Source: CAZBWW01 sp964496005
GTDB lineage: Bacteria; Patescibacteriota; WWE3; UBA101185; UBA10185
Assembly (NCBI GenBank): GCA_964496005.1
Contig: CAZBWW010000016.1
Span: 1 to 21,744 of the forward strand
Reading direction: 5' to 3'
DNA length: 21,744 nucleotides
In this document: positions 13,125 through 20,289 of the stretch, piece by piece
Numbering within the stretch: position 1 is the first letter of the stretch
Layout: each line of letters begins with the position of its first letter
Notes under the pieces: generated by a model
What the model was told of the DNA's origin: nothing
What the model saw: the letters and a program-made list of their open reading frames with translations, nothing else
Databases searched by the model: none
Translations under genes and position numbers: made by a program

Positions 13125-13168
13125 CGCCTTGGGTTTCCCCTCCCAGAGACCCAAGGTGTGTTTTTCTT
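13125..13168 (+). terminator. Terminator hairpin, copy 2 of a repeated sequence
   Basis: CGCCTTGGGTTTC (13125-13137) pairs with GAGACCCAAGGTG (13146-13158): 13 bp with two G-U pairs and an 8-base loop, followed by TTTTTCTT. It shares CCTTGGGTTTCCCC and CAGAGACCCAAGGTG with copy 1 at 8853. Confidence 0.75.
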
Positions 13169-13216
13169 AAACCCGATATCATACTTATAACTAAGTTTTA
13201 GTACTAAACAATTTAC

Positions 13217-13720
13217 TTAAAAAGCACAACAGTATTCAACAAAACTCCGTATCCGTTCGTGATCAATATCATTAAAATCAATAATCGGAACTATTGGTAC
13301 TACAAAAGAAATCAACTTATTGTAGGCTAAAATTCCATTAAGTACCTGAGCAGTCTGGCGTGCTCCGAAATCACGGTTGCTTTCATTGCTTGAAATAACG
13401 CCAATAATTTTGTGCGCATACGCTTCTTTGCACTTTAGTGAATCAAAAAAATTCTTAAGCGGTGAGGGAATCCCACTATGGTAAGTAGGTACAACAAATA
13501 CCAGTAATTCAGCAGCGACCATTTTTTGGATATCAGCTACCTGCTGCGGATTTGCATTTTCAAGCGTAATATATGTACCATGAAAAAGCGCGGTAAAATT
13601 TTCAAGTGTTATAAGCGACACACTATGTCCCAACTGCTCCGCGTGTTCCACCACCGCACTGGAAACCACCATCGATTGGTTATTTAGTCTATTTGTGCCG
13701 TTAATTATTGTTATTTTCAT
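13217..13720 (-). CDS. NAD(P)H-dependent FMN reductase-like flavoprotein
   Basis: A 167-residue flavodoxin-like protein of the NADPH-dependent FMN reductase family. The FMN phosphate loop is GTNRLNNQS near residues 8-16, and the second FMN-binding block is PTYHSGIPSPLKNFFDSL, with the usual Tyr and the SxPxxLKN stretch. It would use FMN to reduce quinones, metals or other acceptors in the cytoplasm. It is the last gene of the ArsR operon: its start overlaps the end of the rhodanese-MBL gene by 20 bases. The combination with ArsR recalls ars operons that carry the flavoprotein ArsH, but arsenic specificity is not shown. Confidence 0.85.
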   Translation of the reverse strand: MKITIINGTNRLNNQSMVVSSAVVEHAEQLGHSVSLITLENFTALFHGTYITLENANPQQVADIQKMVAAELLVFVVPTYHSGIPSPLKNFFDSLKCKEAYAHKIIGVISSNESNRDFGARQTAQVLNGILAYNKLISFVVPIVPIIDFNDIDHERIRSFVEYCCAF

Positions 13721-14651
13721 ATTTTTTTGTAAATTGCTTTAAAACCGCGTGTGCGTCAGAAAGCAGCATTTCGTAATGAAATGGCAAAATTTTTTCAAAA
13801 TCATACGTTAATAGCTTTTTTGCACTTTCCAGCCGTTCATGCACATTTCCGGCAAAACCGTCATTGTGCGTCATAAAGTCATATATTTCACCAGTAGCAG
13901 CCCCTTCAATATGATCGCCGGTAAACAAAATTTTGTTTTTACGGTCGAATATCACAGAACTACCGGGAGTATGCCCGGGCGTATGAATTACAATCAAATT
14001 ATCGCTAAAGTGAAAATCAGTATCAAAAAACACATCCGGTTTAACTGTAAGCCATTCATCATGTTTGTCGGCTTTGTGCAGATATATTTTCGCCTTATAC
14101 TTTTTCTGCAACACTTTACCCTCACCCCCGGTTGGTCCGTGGCTCAGAAAAAGCTTTAGTGGTTTTCCAAAATGAGAAATAAAATCTTCATGTTCTTCGG
14201 TAAGAGTCTGCGGACCATCAACCAGTACAATGAAATCCGGTTCTTCAATTAAATAACTCCCTACAGCTTCACCATAAAACTGCTGTTGCGGAAATCTGTA
14301 CACATTTGCCGCCAACTTCAACTGCTGATTTACCTCTGTCTTATAGCCATGAGCAACCCAATCCGAAATGCCACCAGAATATTCAAGCAAATTTGTGTAT
14401 CCGAGTTTTTTAAGGTTTTCATAGCACCTTACGCTGGCATTGCATGTAAATCCGTCACATGACGTAATTATTAATGCACTTTTATCCTCCAACAAACCCT
14501 CCGCCTTTTCAGAAACATATTTCCACCTTAAATTAACGGCTCCCGGTAGGTGTTCCCAGTTGTAATAATCGACACCGCGGCAATCTAACAACACAAATTT
14601 TTCACCGGTATTTATTAAAGTTTTTAATTCTGTAGTTGAAATTTCAGTCAT
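13701..14651 (-). CDS. Rhodanese + metallo-beta-lactamase-fold fusion, degenerate metal site
   Basis: A 316-residue two-domain protein. Residues 1-105 are a rhodanese domain with catalytic cysteine C65 in TSCDGFTCNAS (a second cysteine, C70, is inside the loop) and the WEHLPGAVN and YSGGISDW blocks. Residues 110-316 are an MBL fold: H227 in HTPGHTPGS, D246 in FTGDH and H292 in PFHYE are kept. The main HxHxDH motif, however, reads HGPTGG (from H171), losing most ligands of the dinuclear site. Persulfide dioxygenase-rhodanese fusions usually have MBL first; here the order is reversed. Its start overlaps the ArsR stop by eight bases. A sulfur-transfer or thiol-stress role is inferred; a normal dioxygenase activity is doubtful. 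Confidence 0.85.
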   Translation of the reverse strand: MTEISTTELKTLINTGEKFVLLDCRGVDYYNWEHLPGAVNLRWKYVSEKAEGLLEDKSALIITSCDGFTCNASVRCYENLKKLGYTNLLEYSGGISDWVAHGYKTEVNQQLKLAANVYRFPQQQFYGEAVGSYLIEEPDFIVLVDGPQTLTEEHEDFISHFGKPLKLFLSHGPTGGEGKVLQKKYKAKIYLHKADKHDEWLTVKPDVFFDTDFHFSDNLIVIHTPGHTPGSSVIFDRKNKILFTGDHIEGAATGEIYDFMTHNDGFAGNVHERLESAKKLLTYDFEKILPFHYEMLLSDAHAVLKQFTKKYENNNN

Positions 14652-14979
14652 ACCTTAACTGCGATACACAACTGTCTATGAAGCTTTTTGCGTTAGTTAG
14701 CGCATTTTTACTTGGTCTGCAGTATAAATACTTGCCGTTCTTTTTACACTCTATAACACCTGCGTCGGCTAATTCTTTGATATATGTGGAAACTGTTGAT
14801 TGAGGTAAATTAAGGTCTTTTACAATAGCACTTACACAATTTCCCGTATAACCGCTTTGGTTGCTAATATCGCAATCGCAGCCTTCAGTTAAAATTTTTA
14901 GGAAGATGTTTAAGCGCAAAGGGTTACCAAGCAATTCAAACGTTCTGTTAACTTGATTTATGGTTTCAGTCCTATTCAT
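14644..14979 (-). CDS. ArsR/SmtB-family transcriptional repressor
   Basis: A 111-residue winged-helix regulator. FELLGNPLRLNIFLKIL (14-30) is the standard ArsR opening, and LNLPQSTVSTYIKELADAGV is the DNA-recognition helix. It has six cysteines; C34 and C36 (EGCDCD) sit near the position of the metal-sensing ELCxCD motif of ArsR/CadC proteins, and C48 follows, so thiol, metalloid or persulfide sensing is plausible. It heads an overlapping operon with the rhodanese-MBL and flavoprotein genes. Its promoter contains a palindrome between -35 and -10, the expected place for autorepression. Confidence 0.9.
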   Translation of the reverse strand: MNRTETINQVNRTFELLGNPLRLNIFLKILTEGCDCDISNQSGYTGNCVSAIVKDLNLPQSTVSTYIKELADAGVIECKKNGKYLYCRPSKNALTNAKSFIDSCVSQLRYD

Positions 14980-15003
14980 ATCAGGTTTTTCCGATGTGTT
15001 TAG

Positions 15004-15031
15004 ATTATATCGAGAATTTTCGATGTGTCAA
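15004..15031 (-). promoter_or_regulatory. Consensus promoter of the ArsR operon
   Basis: On the minus strand TTGACA (15031-15026) and TATAAT (15009-15004) are perfect consensus boxes with a 16-base spacer. The transcript would start about 20 bases before the ArsR ATG, so unlike many genes here it has a leader. Confidence 0.85.
15009..15024. promoter_or_regulatory. Probable ArsR operator palindrome
   Basis: ATCGAGAATTTTCGAT is a palindrome with one mismatched pair out of eight, lying inside the promoter spacer and touching the -10. CGATGTGT next to it (15021-15028) recurs at 14992-14999, a possible extra half-site in the leader. A repressor bound here would block RNA polymerase. Confidence 0.65.
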
Positions 15032-15093
15032 TTCTAAATTTAGAAAAAGTTATAAAAATAATAATAAAATAAGATAAAATTAGATCAAACAAT

Positions 15094-16005
15094 ATGCTCA
15101 CAGAATTACAAATCGCACAAGGCGAAAATGCTGAAAATAGTAATGGCGAATCCGCAGGGTTGCAGGCAAAACAACAAACGGAAAGTGCTGCCGCACAACC
15201 TTCAACACAACCGGCTGCACAGTCTGGTGAAATCGAAACACTATTAACCCCAGACGATATGCTCGAAAGATTGCGTGATCCAAATTATTTACCGACAATG
15301 GCTGACATAGAATTTGCATTTGTAAGAGAAAGCGATCTCTATAATAAATCAGGTAAATACGACCCACTTACAGGTTACGTAAGCGTATCGCGTATAAGAT
15401 GGATAAATTTTTGCCACGATAAAAAAAGACCAACTTATGAGTTTTTAACCAGAGAGTTTATAAATGCATTGGGAGACTATTTGATTGAAAGGGTCGAAGA
15501 AATTAGACAAACTCCTGGACAACAAATAGTGATAATGGAGGTTGCAGCAGGAAACGGCAGGATGACGCATTTTTTGGGTAAGCGGTTGATGGAGAGAAAT
15601 GCACACAACATAGTAATTATACCTACCGACTCAGGAGAATGGGAACTTAAACCCGATTTTTATGTGAACCGCCTTGACTATCGAGAGGCACTAGACAGGT
15701 TTATGCCACAAATTGTTATTTGTTCGTGGATGCCACAATTTACAGATTTTACTACAAGCTTTAGAGAATGCCCATCTGTGCAAGAATATATTTTAATAGG
15801 ACACTCGGACTCGGATGTCTGTGGCAATGCGTGGCAAACTTGGGGTCATCTATATGATGAGAACCAAGAACAGCCGGAAATTCCGTATGAACGTGATGGT
15901 TTCCATCGAGAAGACTTAGACTCTATAAGCAACTTACAAATAGGAATGTCTGACAGCCCCGGCAGGTATGGATATTCTCGTACTGTTTCATTTAGACGAA
16001 TGTAA
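15094..16005 (+). CDS. Class I SAM-dependent methyltransferase-like protein
   Basis: A 303-residue protein. Residues 1-48 are low-complexity, rich in Gln, Ala, Ser and Glu (for example KQQTESAAAQPSTQPAAQSG), and likely disordered. A Rossmann-like domain follows with motif I EVAAGNGR (149-156), an acidic position after strand 2 (PTDSGEWE, 177-184) and a motif IV-like strand PQIVICSWMPQ (205-215). The C-terminal part has no known motif. The usual GxGxG is altered to AAGNG, but E149 and the glycines suit SAM binding. The substrate is unknown. It diverges from the ArsR operon; A+T-rich promoter-like sequence (TAAAAT at 15075) lies upstream. Confidence 0.7.
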   Translation: MLTELQIAQGENAENSNGESAGLQAKQQTESAAAQPSTQPAAQSGEIETLLTPDDMLERLRDPNYLPTMADIEFAFVRESDLYNKSGKYDPLTGYVSVSRIRWINFCHDKKRPTYEFLTREFINALGDYLIERVEEIRQTPGQQIVIMEVAAGNGRMTHFLGKRLMERNAHNIVIIPTDSGEWELKPDFYVNRLDYREALDRFMPQIVICSWMPQFTDFTTSFRECPSVQEYILIGHSDSDVCGNAWQTWGHLYDENQEQPEIPYERDGFHREDLDSISNLQIGMSDSPGRYGYSRTVSFRRM

Positions 16006-16011
16006 AAATAT

Positions 16012-16521
16012 CTAAAGAACTGCCTTCTCAGCCTTTCTACGCAACCACACCTTCTCTGCTTCATCCGCTAACACTCCCGTAACAATTTCGGGTACAGGAC
16101 CAAAATGTAGTGGAAACTTTTCGGACAGTAATTCGTCTTGAAGAATCTGCCATCGTGAATATCCTCCCATGTCTTTTGACAGTAAAGAAAACACAACCCT
16201 ACCAAATCTTAGCTCTCGCATCATAAAAGCACACATCGGACAAGGCTCAAAATTAGAATAAAAAGTACAATCAGTTAAGTTTTTTGTGCCTAAAAGCTTT
16301 TGAGCCTCCATCATTGCTAGCATTTCCGCGTGATCTGAAACCAACCCTGTCGTATGTGCGTTGTTCTTTGCTTCACACACAATTTCTTCACCCCTCACAA
16401 TTACACACCCAAAGGGCATATCGCCTACGGCATACGCATGTTCAGACAGTTCGATGCATCTTTTTATGTATTCTTTGTCGGACATTTTGTGGGTACTTTT
16501 TTTATCTCGTTTGAATCCCAT
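16012..16521 (-). CDS. Nucleoside/tRNA deaminase (CDA superfamily)
   Basis: A zinc-dependent deaminase of the TadA/guanine-deaminase group, with the zinc and proton-shuttle signatures HAE (64-66, in DHAEMLAMMEAQ) and PCPMC (93-97). The size fits the family. Two starts are possible: ATG at 16521, preceded by AAGGGA and overlapping the upstream gene by 20 bases, or ATG at 16485 (MSDKEYIKRCIELS), which matches the usual family beginning. Whether it edits tRNA-Arg wobble adenosine or deaminates free nucleosides or bases cannot be decided; an essential TadA could lie elsewhere. It is the last gene of a three-gene overlapping series. Confidence 0.85.
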   Translation of the reverse strand: MGFKRDKKSTHKMSDKEYIKRCIELSEHAYAVGDMPFGCVIVRGEEIVCEAKNNAHTTGLVSDHAEMLAMMEAQKLLGTKNLTDCTFYSNFEPCPMCAFMMRELRFGRVVFSLLSKDMGGYSRWQILQDELLSEKFPLHFGPVPEIVTGVLADEAEKVWLRRKAEKAVL

Positions 16522-16771
16522 TTACAAGTCCCTTATACGCTTCGTCTTTGTCCTTCTCCATCTTTTGCTTCCTCGATTTGTCTTTCAACCACACCATTAA
16601 AACTGTATAACCGAAAACAACCCCACCCATAAAAAATTTAACTGCAACTAGAAGTACTGTGTCTGAAATAAATGCATCAAGTGAAAAAAGTGCTATAAAC
16701 ATCAAAATAATGAATAAAAGACCAATATAACCCATTTTCTTAAAGGTTTTTTCGTCTATATGTACTTCCAT
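16502..16771 (-). CDS. Small membrane protein, two predicted helices
   Basis: An 89-residue protein with helices at about 14-34 and 38-61, an amphipathic N-terminal segment and a highly charged C-terminus (KDKSRKQKMEKDKDEAYKG) that should lie in the cytoplasm. It overlaps the end of the YfhO-like gene by 16 bases and the deaminase start by up to 20. TGTAAAAT six bases before its ATG, inside the upstream gene, may be an internal leaderless promoter. No family is recognised. Confidence 0.65.
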   Translation of the reverse strand: MEVHIDEKTFKKMGYIGLLFIILMFIALFSLDAFISDTVLLVAVKFFMGGVVFGYTVLMVWLKDKSRKQKMEKDKDEAYKGLVNGIQTR

Positions 16772-18897
16772 ATGTTTATTTTACACCAAAAGTAAAACCT
16801 CAACACACTTTCAAAAACACACAACGGCTGGTTTCTGGGTAATTTTCTTAACAATCCACCATACACAACAGCTGCAAAACCTATCATAGAGATAACTAAC
16901 CCAACATAAATATAAGGATTAAAGTAATATAAAATTACTTTTTCACCAACGATTACATTTGCAACTTGCAAATACCCATAATCATCACTAGTAATCAGTT
17001 GGCGATTTTTATCTGATCTCCACCATTTGGAGTACTTAACAGCTGTTGAGATAACATTGCCAGATATATTTCGATTCTTCGAAGTAAAAGGCACAAAAAC
17101 CGGATTATTATCTGTTCGTTTAATAAAAACCGTTTCTTCAACTTTATTGTTAACTTTGTATAAATAAAGTTTTTCATCCCAATTTAAATTTGTTCGCAAG
17201 TTACGGTAATTGAAAAACTTATCTTGTATTGAAAACGACTCAAAATCACTTAGCAAACTCTCCATCGATATGGTACTCAAAAATTTTAATCCTTCGCTGT
17301 CAATTTTTTTTGTACTTAAAATATAATCTACATACTTCCCGATATCTGCAGTATTTCCATTGGCTAATAATTTACCATCGTCCGAGGGACTATAAAAATA
17401 TTTAAAAGAATTTAAGGTGTAAAGATTGGAAATAGGAATTTGATATGGGTATAAAAAGACATTTGGATTATCCTTAAAGATAAAAATTCCCGGTTCTAAT
17501 TTACTTAACGCATTATAAGGAGGAACTTCAAAAATTTCTTTTTTGTGCATCTTTGCGAAATTAAAGCTGTAAGTATTATTCCCAAAAATTGATGGTCCCA
17601 AGAGTATCTCAGCATAGACACTGCAACAAATACCAATTAATATTGCCGATATTATGAATTTTCTTTTTACATCACTTGCAAATTTTAAAAAAAATTCAGA
17701 AACAAAATGAAATCCGTATACTACCATTATGTACATTGGAACAAAAACAAAAATCATAAAAGCGGGAATAATAGTTACCCTATTAAACGGAAACAACAGA
17801 AAAAATGAATTTGATAATCGATTATTTGTAACTAGAATAAAACCGATAAAAATAGATAGAGCACAAAATCTCAAAATCATATCAATTCGCTTTTTTTTCA
17901 AGACACTATATGTCAAGCAGACCAAACACACCAGAAAAAAAATAGTTGCAATACTCCCGGGAGTAAACAGCGCAGCCCCAAATAAATGTCTAAATGGTGG
18001 GAAATATGATAAAAAATCCATAATTGGAATCTTATCGACCCTCCAATCTGTAACTACTTCAGAAATCCTGCCAGTACTATGTTGCATTAAATCTATAAAA
18101 GGTATGAGTTTGATTGCATAAACAGTAAAGGCTAAAGCTGGAACTAACAGCATGCACTTAAAATTTTTAAAAAATTGTTTCCCAGACAACACAAACCAAA
18201 AAAGTCCCCAGAAAAACCACAACGCAATAACCATATTTAAATTTCCTTCGAAAGAAAGCCCAAAAACAAGTCCTAAGAATACTAGATCAGAAATTCTCCG
18301 TTCTCTGAAGTACAAAATTGTAAACAATAGAATTAATGGAATCCATTTATACACATAAAGGTATTCAATACCAACACCGGGCGACAGACGCATAGTAACA
18401 AAACCATTAAAAGTAAATACGATTGCACCAAACAAAGAAGTTATAGTACTAAATTTCAGTTCTTTAAAAAGGAGCAAAGAAAATAGTGAAATTAAGAACA
18501 ATTGGAAAAAAATAAATATATTCGCTACTAAATAAACGTCGGATGACAAAAGTAATAGAAAATTAAAAGGTGAAAAATAAGTGGACATGGGGTTTGCAAA
18601 TGCATCGAATCCGCCACCAAACCTACTATTCCAAATTGGCGGCTGTCCGTATTCAAAAATGGACTCTCTAAAAAAATGCATAAGTGGTATCTGAATGTTG
18701 TTGAAGTCTTGTGCAGCAAATGTTTGATCATAAAAAAGGTTTTTGTTAAAAAAAATAATTAATAACAAGAATAAAAATATTAATGGTAAAAAGAGTTTCC
18801 TTATATTCAGTTTGAATCTATAAATAATAAAAACTAGATATGCTGTGGGAGCAAAAATGATAAAAACGAGAAGAACTTTGTTAATGAAGTCTACCAT
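16756..18897 (-). CDS. YfhO-like multi-pass membrane protein (GT-C-type glycosyltransferase candidate)
   Basis: A 713-residue membrane protein with about 12 hydrophobic helices in residues 1-435, a soluble extracytoplasmic domain (about 440-665) and a final helix near 670-690. After the second helix, the segment with AAQDFNNIQIPLMHFFRES and QPPIWNSRFGGG resembles the acidic first loop of YfhO and other GT-C-fold enzymes, which use polyprenyl-phosphate sugars to modify lipids or polymers outside the cell; D62 is the candidate catalytic acid. Anything beyond that is inference. Very A+T-rich codon usage fits a membrane protein. No ribosome site is seen before the ATG; it leads a three-gene overlapping series. 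Confidence 0.75.
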   Translation of the reverse strand: MVDFINKVLLVFIIFAPTAYLVFIIYRFKLNIRKLFLPLIFLFLLLIIFFNKNLFYDQTFAAQDFNNIQIPLMHFFRESIFEYGQPPIWNSRFGGGFDAFANPMSTYFSPFNFLLLLSSDVYLVANIFIFFQLFLISLFSLLLFKELKFSTITSLFGAIVFTFNGFVTMRLSPGVGIEYLYVYKWIPLILLFTILYFRERRISDLVFLGLVFGLSFEGNLNMVIALWFFWGLFWFVLSGKQFFKNFKCMLLVPALAFTVYAIKLIPFIDLMQHSTGRISEVVTDWRVDKIPIMDFLSYFPPFRHLFGAALFTPGSIATIFFLVCLVCLTYSVLKKKRIDMILRFCALSIFIGFILVTNNRLSNSFFLLFPFNRVTIIPAFMIFVFVPMYIMVVYGFHFVSEFFLKFASDVKRKFIISAILIGICCSVYAEILLGPSIFGNNTYSFNFAKMHKKEIFEVPPYNALSKLEPGIFIFKDNPNVFLYPYQIPISNLYTLNSFKYFYSPSDDGKLLANGNTADIGKYVDYILSTKKIDSEGLKFLSTISMESLLSDFESFSIQDKFFNYRNLRTNLNWDEKLYLYKVNNKVEETVFIKRTDNNPVFVPFTSKNRNISGNVISTAVKYSKWWRSDKNRQLITSDDYGYLQVANVIVGEKVILYYFNPYIYVGLVISMIGFAAVVYGGLLRKLPRNQPLCVFESVLRFYFWCKINIWKYI
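16778..16785 (-). promoter_or_regulatory. Possible internal promoter for the 16771 gene
   Basis: TGTAAAAT on the minus strand, six bases before the ATG at 16771, inside the 3' end of the YfhO-like gene. Confidence 0.3.
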
Positions 18898-18980
18898 CTT
18901 GTTTGTTAGTTTAATTCAAATGCTAAAAAAAAGACACACCACCACTCGCAATTCTTTTGCAAATATGTAAAAATTTATTT

Positions 18981-19352
18981 GTGAAGTTAATACTTGTGGT
19001 CTTTTGTTTAATGGTAGGTACTATAATAGCTTTAGCTATACTTAGTACACCGACTGCCAATTCACTTTCAGCATGTATGGATCGGTACCTTGAAGGGATA
19101 AATAACAACGGCTCTTTGGAAAAACAGCAGCAGTGGAGCAAAGAGCTTGCCTGCAGAAACGGCAAAGATTTAGTCCTTGAGCTACAATCATGCTACAGCG
19201 AAGCTGAGAAAGAAAGTGTGGTACCTTTTGAGTTTTTTATTATCCCCCTTTTAAAACTCACTGGAAGGGACACAATGGGCGCTGATATAAATAGAGTTAT
19301 TACAATACACAACTCAGCGTGTCCGGGCTATCAGATTCAAATTGAAAAATAA
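18981..19352 (+). CDS. Exported or membrane-anchored small protein with four cysteines
   Basis: From GTG at 18981 the product is 123 residues, beginning MKLILVVFCLMVGTIIALAI, a good signal peptide or membrane anchor; a TTG start 24 bases upstream would add eight polar residues. The part beyond the membrane contains four cysteines (in SACMDRY, LACRNG, QSCYSE and SACPGY), an even number that suggests two disulfides outside the membrane. The rest is helical and charged, with no known motif. It stands alone between two convergent or divergent neighbours. Function unknown. Confidence 0.6.
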   Translation: MKLILVVFCLMVGTIIALAILSTPTANSLSACMDRYLEGINNNGSLEKQQQWSKELACRNGKDLVLELQSCYSEAEKESVVPFEFFIIPLLKLTGRDTMGADINRVITIHNSACPGYQIQIEK

Positions 19353-19387
19353 TCAAATGTACAAGTCAAAAAAAGCTTCTCGAAACT

Positions 19388-20185
19388 TTACGATTTAGTA
19401 TTGTTACTCTTACCGTCCTTCTGTGCTTTCAGTTCTTTCCGCGCATTAAGTTCTTCCATCAACCCGCCGCTTAAAATACCGGTGGGTAATGCGATTACAC
19501 CAATACCTAACAATGCAATTACCGAACCCAACACCCTGCCAACAGCTGTAATCGGGTACAAATCACCGTATCCAATGGTAGTTAATGTTATGACCGCCCA
19601 CCACATACCATTGCCCGCGTTTGCAAATTTATCAGGTTGAGCGTTGTGTTCGGCATAATACATTAATAACCCGGCAACAAACACAAGTACGAGTACAAAT
19701 CCAAAAGTCATAGCCAATTCTGTTTTTTTCCGGTTAAATACACCTGCTAGTAAAGACATAGCATTGTTTATTCGTTCTAGCTTAGAAAGTCTAAAGAGCC
19801 GTACTAATCTTAATAGCCTAAAGATCGCCAAATTCAAACTGGTGAAGAAGGAAATGTACGGTGGAAACGTAGCTAACGCGTCTATTATGCCATACGCGCT
19901 AAAAATATATTTCCGCCTTGCCTGTTTTGGTTCCAAATTAGGAAATTTTAGATCTGCTGTCCATACTCGCGCGACATAGTCAAAAGTAAAAACAATGGTA
20001 ATAACTAAGTTAATAATCCCAAACAATACCATGTGGTTCGCAACAAATGTTTCGTAGGTTTCAAGAAAAAGCGTTGCAATACTTATTAATACCAAAAGTG
20101 TTATATAGTACTCATATTTTTCTGCCTGCTTACCGCCCTTTTTAGTACCTTCTACAATTTCGAATAAGCGCTGTTTTTTTGTCAT
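19388..20185 (-). CDS. Voltage-gated potassium channel (six-helix Kv type)
   Basis: A 265-residue channel subunit, expected to act as a tetramer in the cytoplasmic membrane. It has the S1-S4 voltage-sensor layout with S4 arginines every third residue (R123, R126, R129, R132 in FRLLRLVRLFR), then the pore with the selectivity filter TTIGYGD (202-208) between two helices. The length matches compact bacterial Kv channels such as KvAP-type proteins. The basic and polar C-terminus has no regulatory domain. An extended -10 with a perfect TATAAT lies about 30 bases upstream, so this gene has a leader unlike most neighbours. Confidence 0.92.
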   Translation of the reverse strand: MTKKQRLFEIVEGTKKGGKQAEKYEYYITLLVLISIATLFLETYETFVANHMVLFGIINLVITIVFTFDYVARVWTADLKFPNLEPKQARRKYIFSAYGIIDALATFPPYISFFTSLNLAIFRLLRLVRLFRLSKLERINNAMSLLAGVFNRKKTELAMTFGFVLVLVFVAGLLMYYAEHNAQPDKFANAGNGMWWAVITLTTIGYGDLYPITAVGRVLGSVIALLGIGVIALPTGILSGGLMEELNARKELKAQKDGKSNNTKS

Positions 20186-20217
20186 GATTTTCTGTGGTCA
20201 ATTAGTAACTTAATGGG

Positions 20218-20226
20218 ATTATATCA
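20218..20226 (-). promoter_or_regulatory. Extended -10 promoter of the potassium-channel gene
   Basis: TGATATAAT on the minus strand is a perfect extended -10 element; the ATG at 20185 follows after about 30 bases. Confidence 0.55.
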
Positions 20227-20289
20227 TACCAACGATTGTTAGGATAATAAAATGGGAAATCTTAGTAAAAGCAAGTTTTTAAATTAAGA

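Noticed and set aside
16284..16632. Several + strand frames opposite the deaminase gene
   Set aside because: They mirror a gene with clear HAE and PCPMC motifs on the other strand; compositions rich in Cys, Phe, Ser and Leu are typical of antisense shadows.
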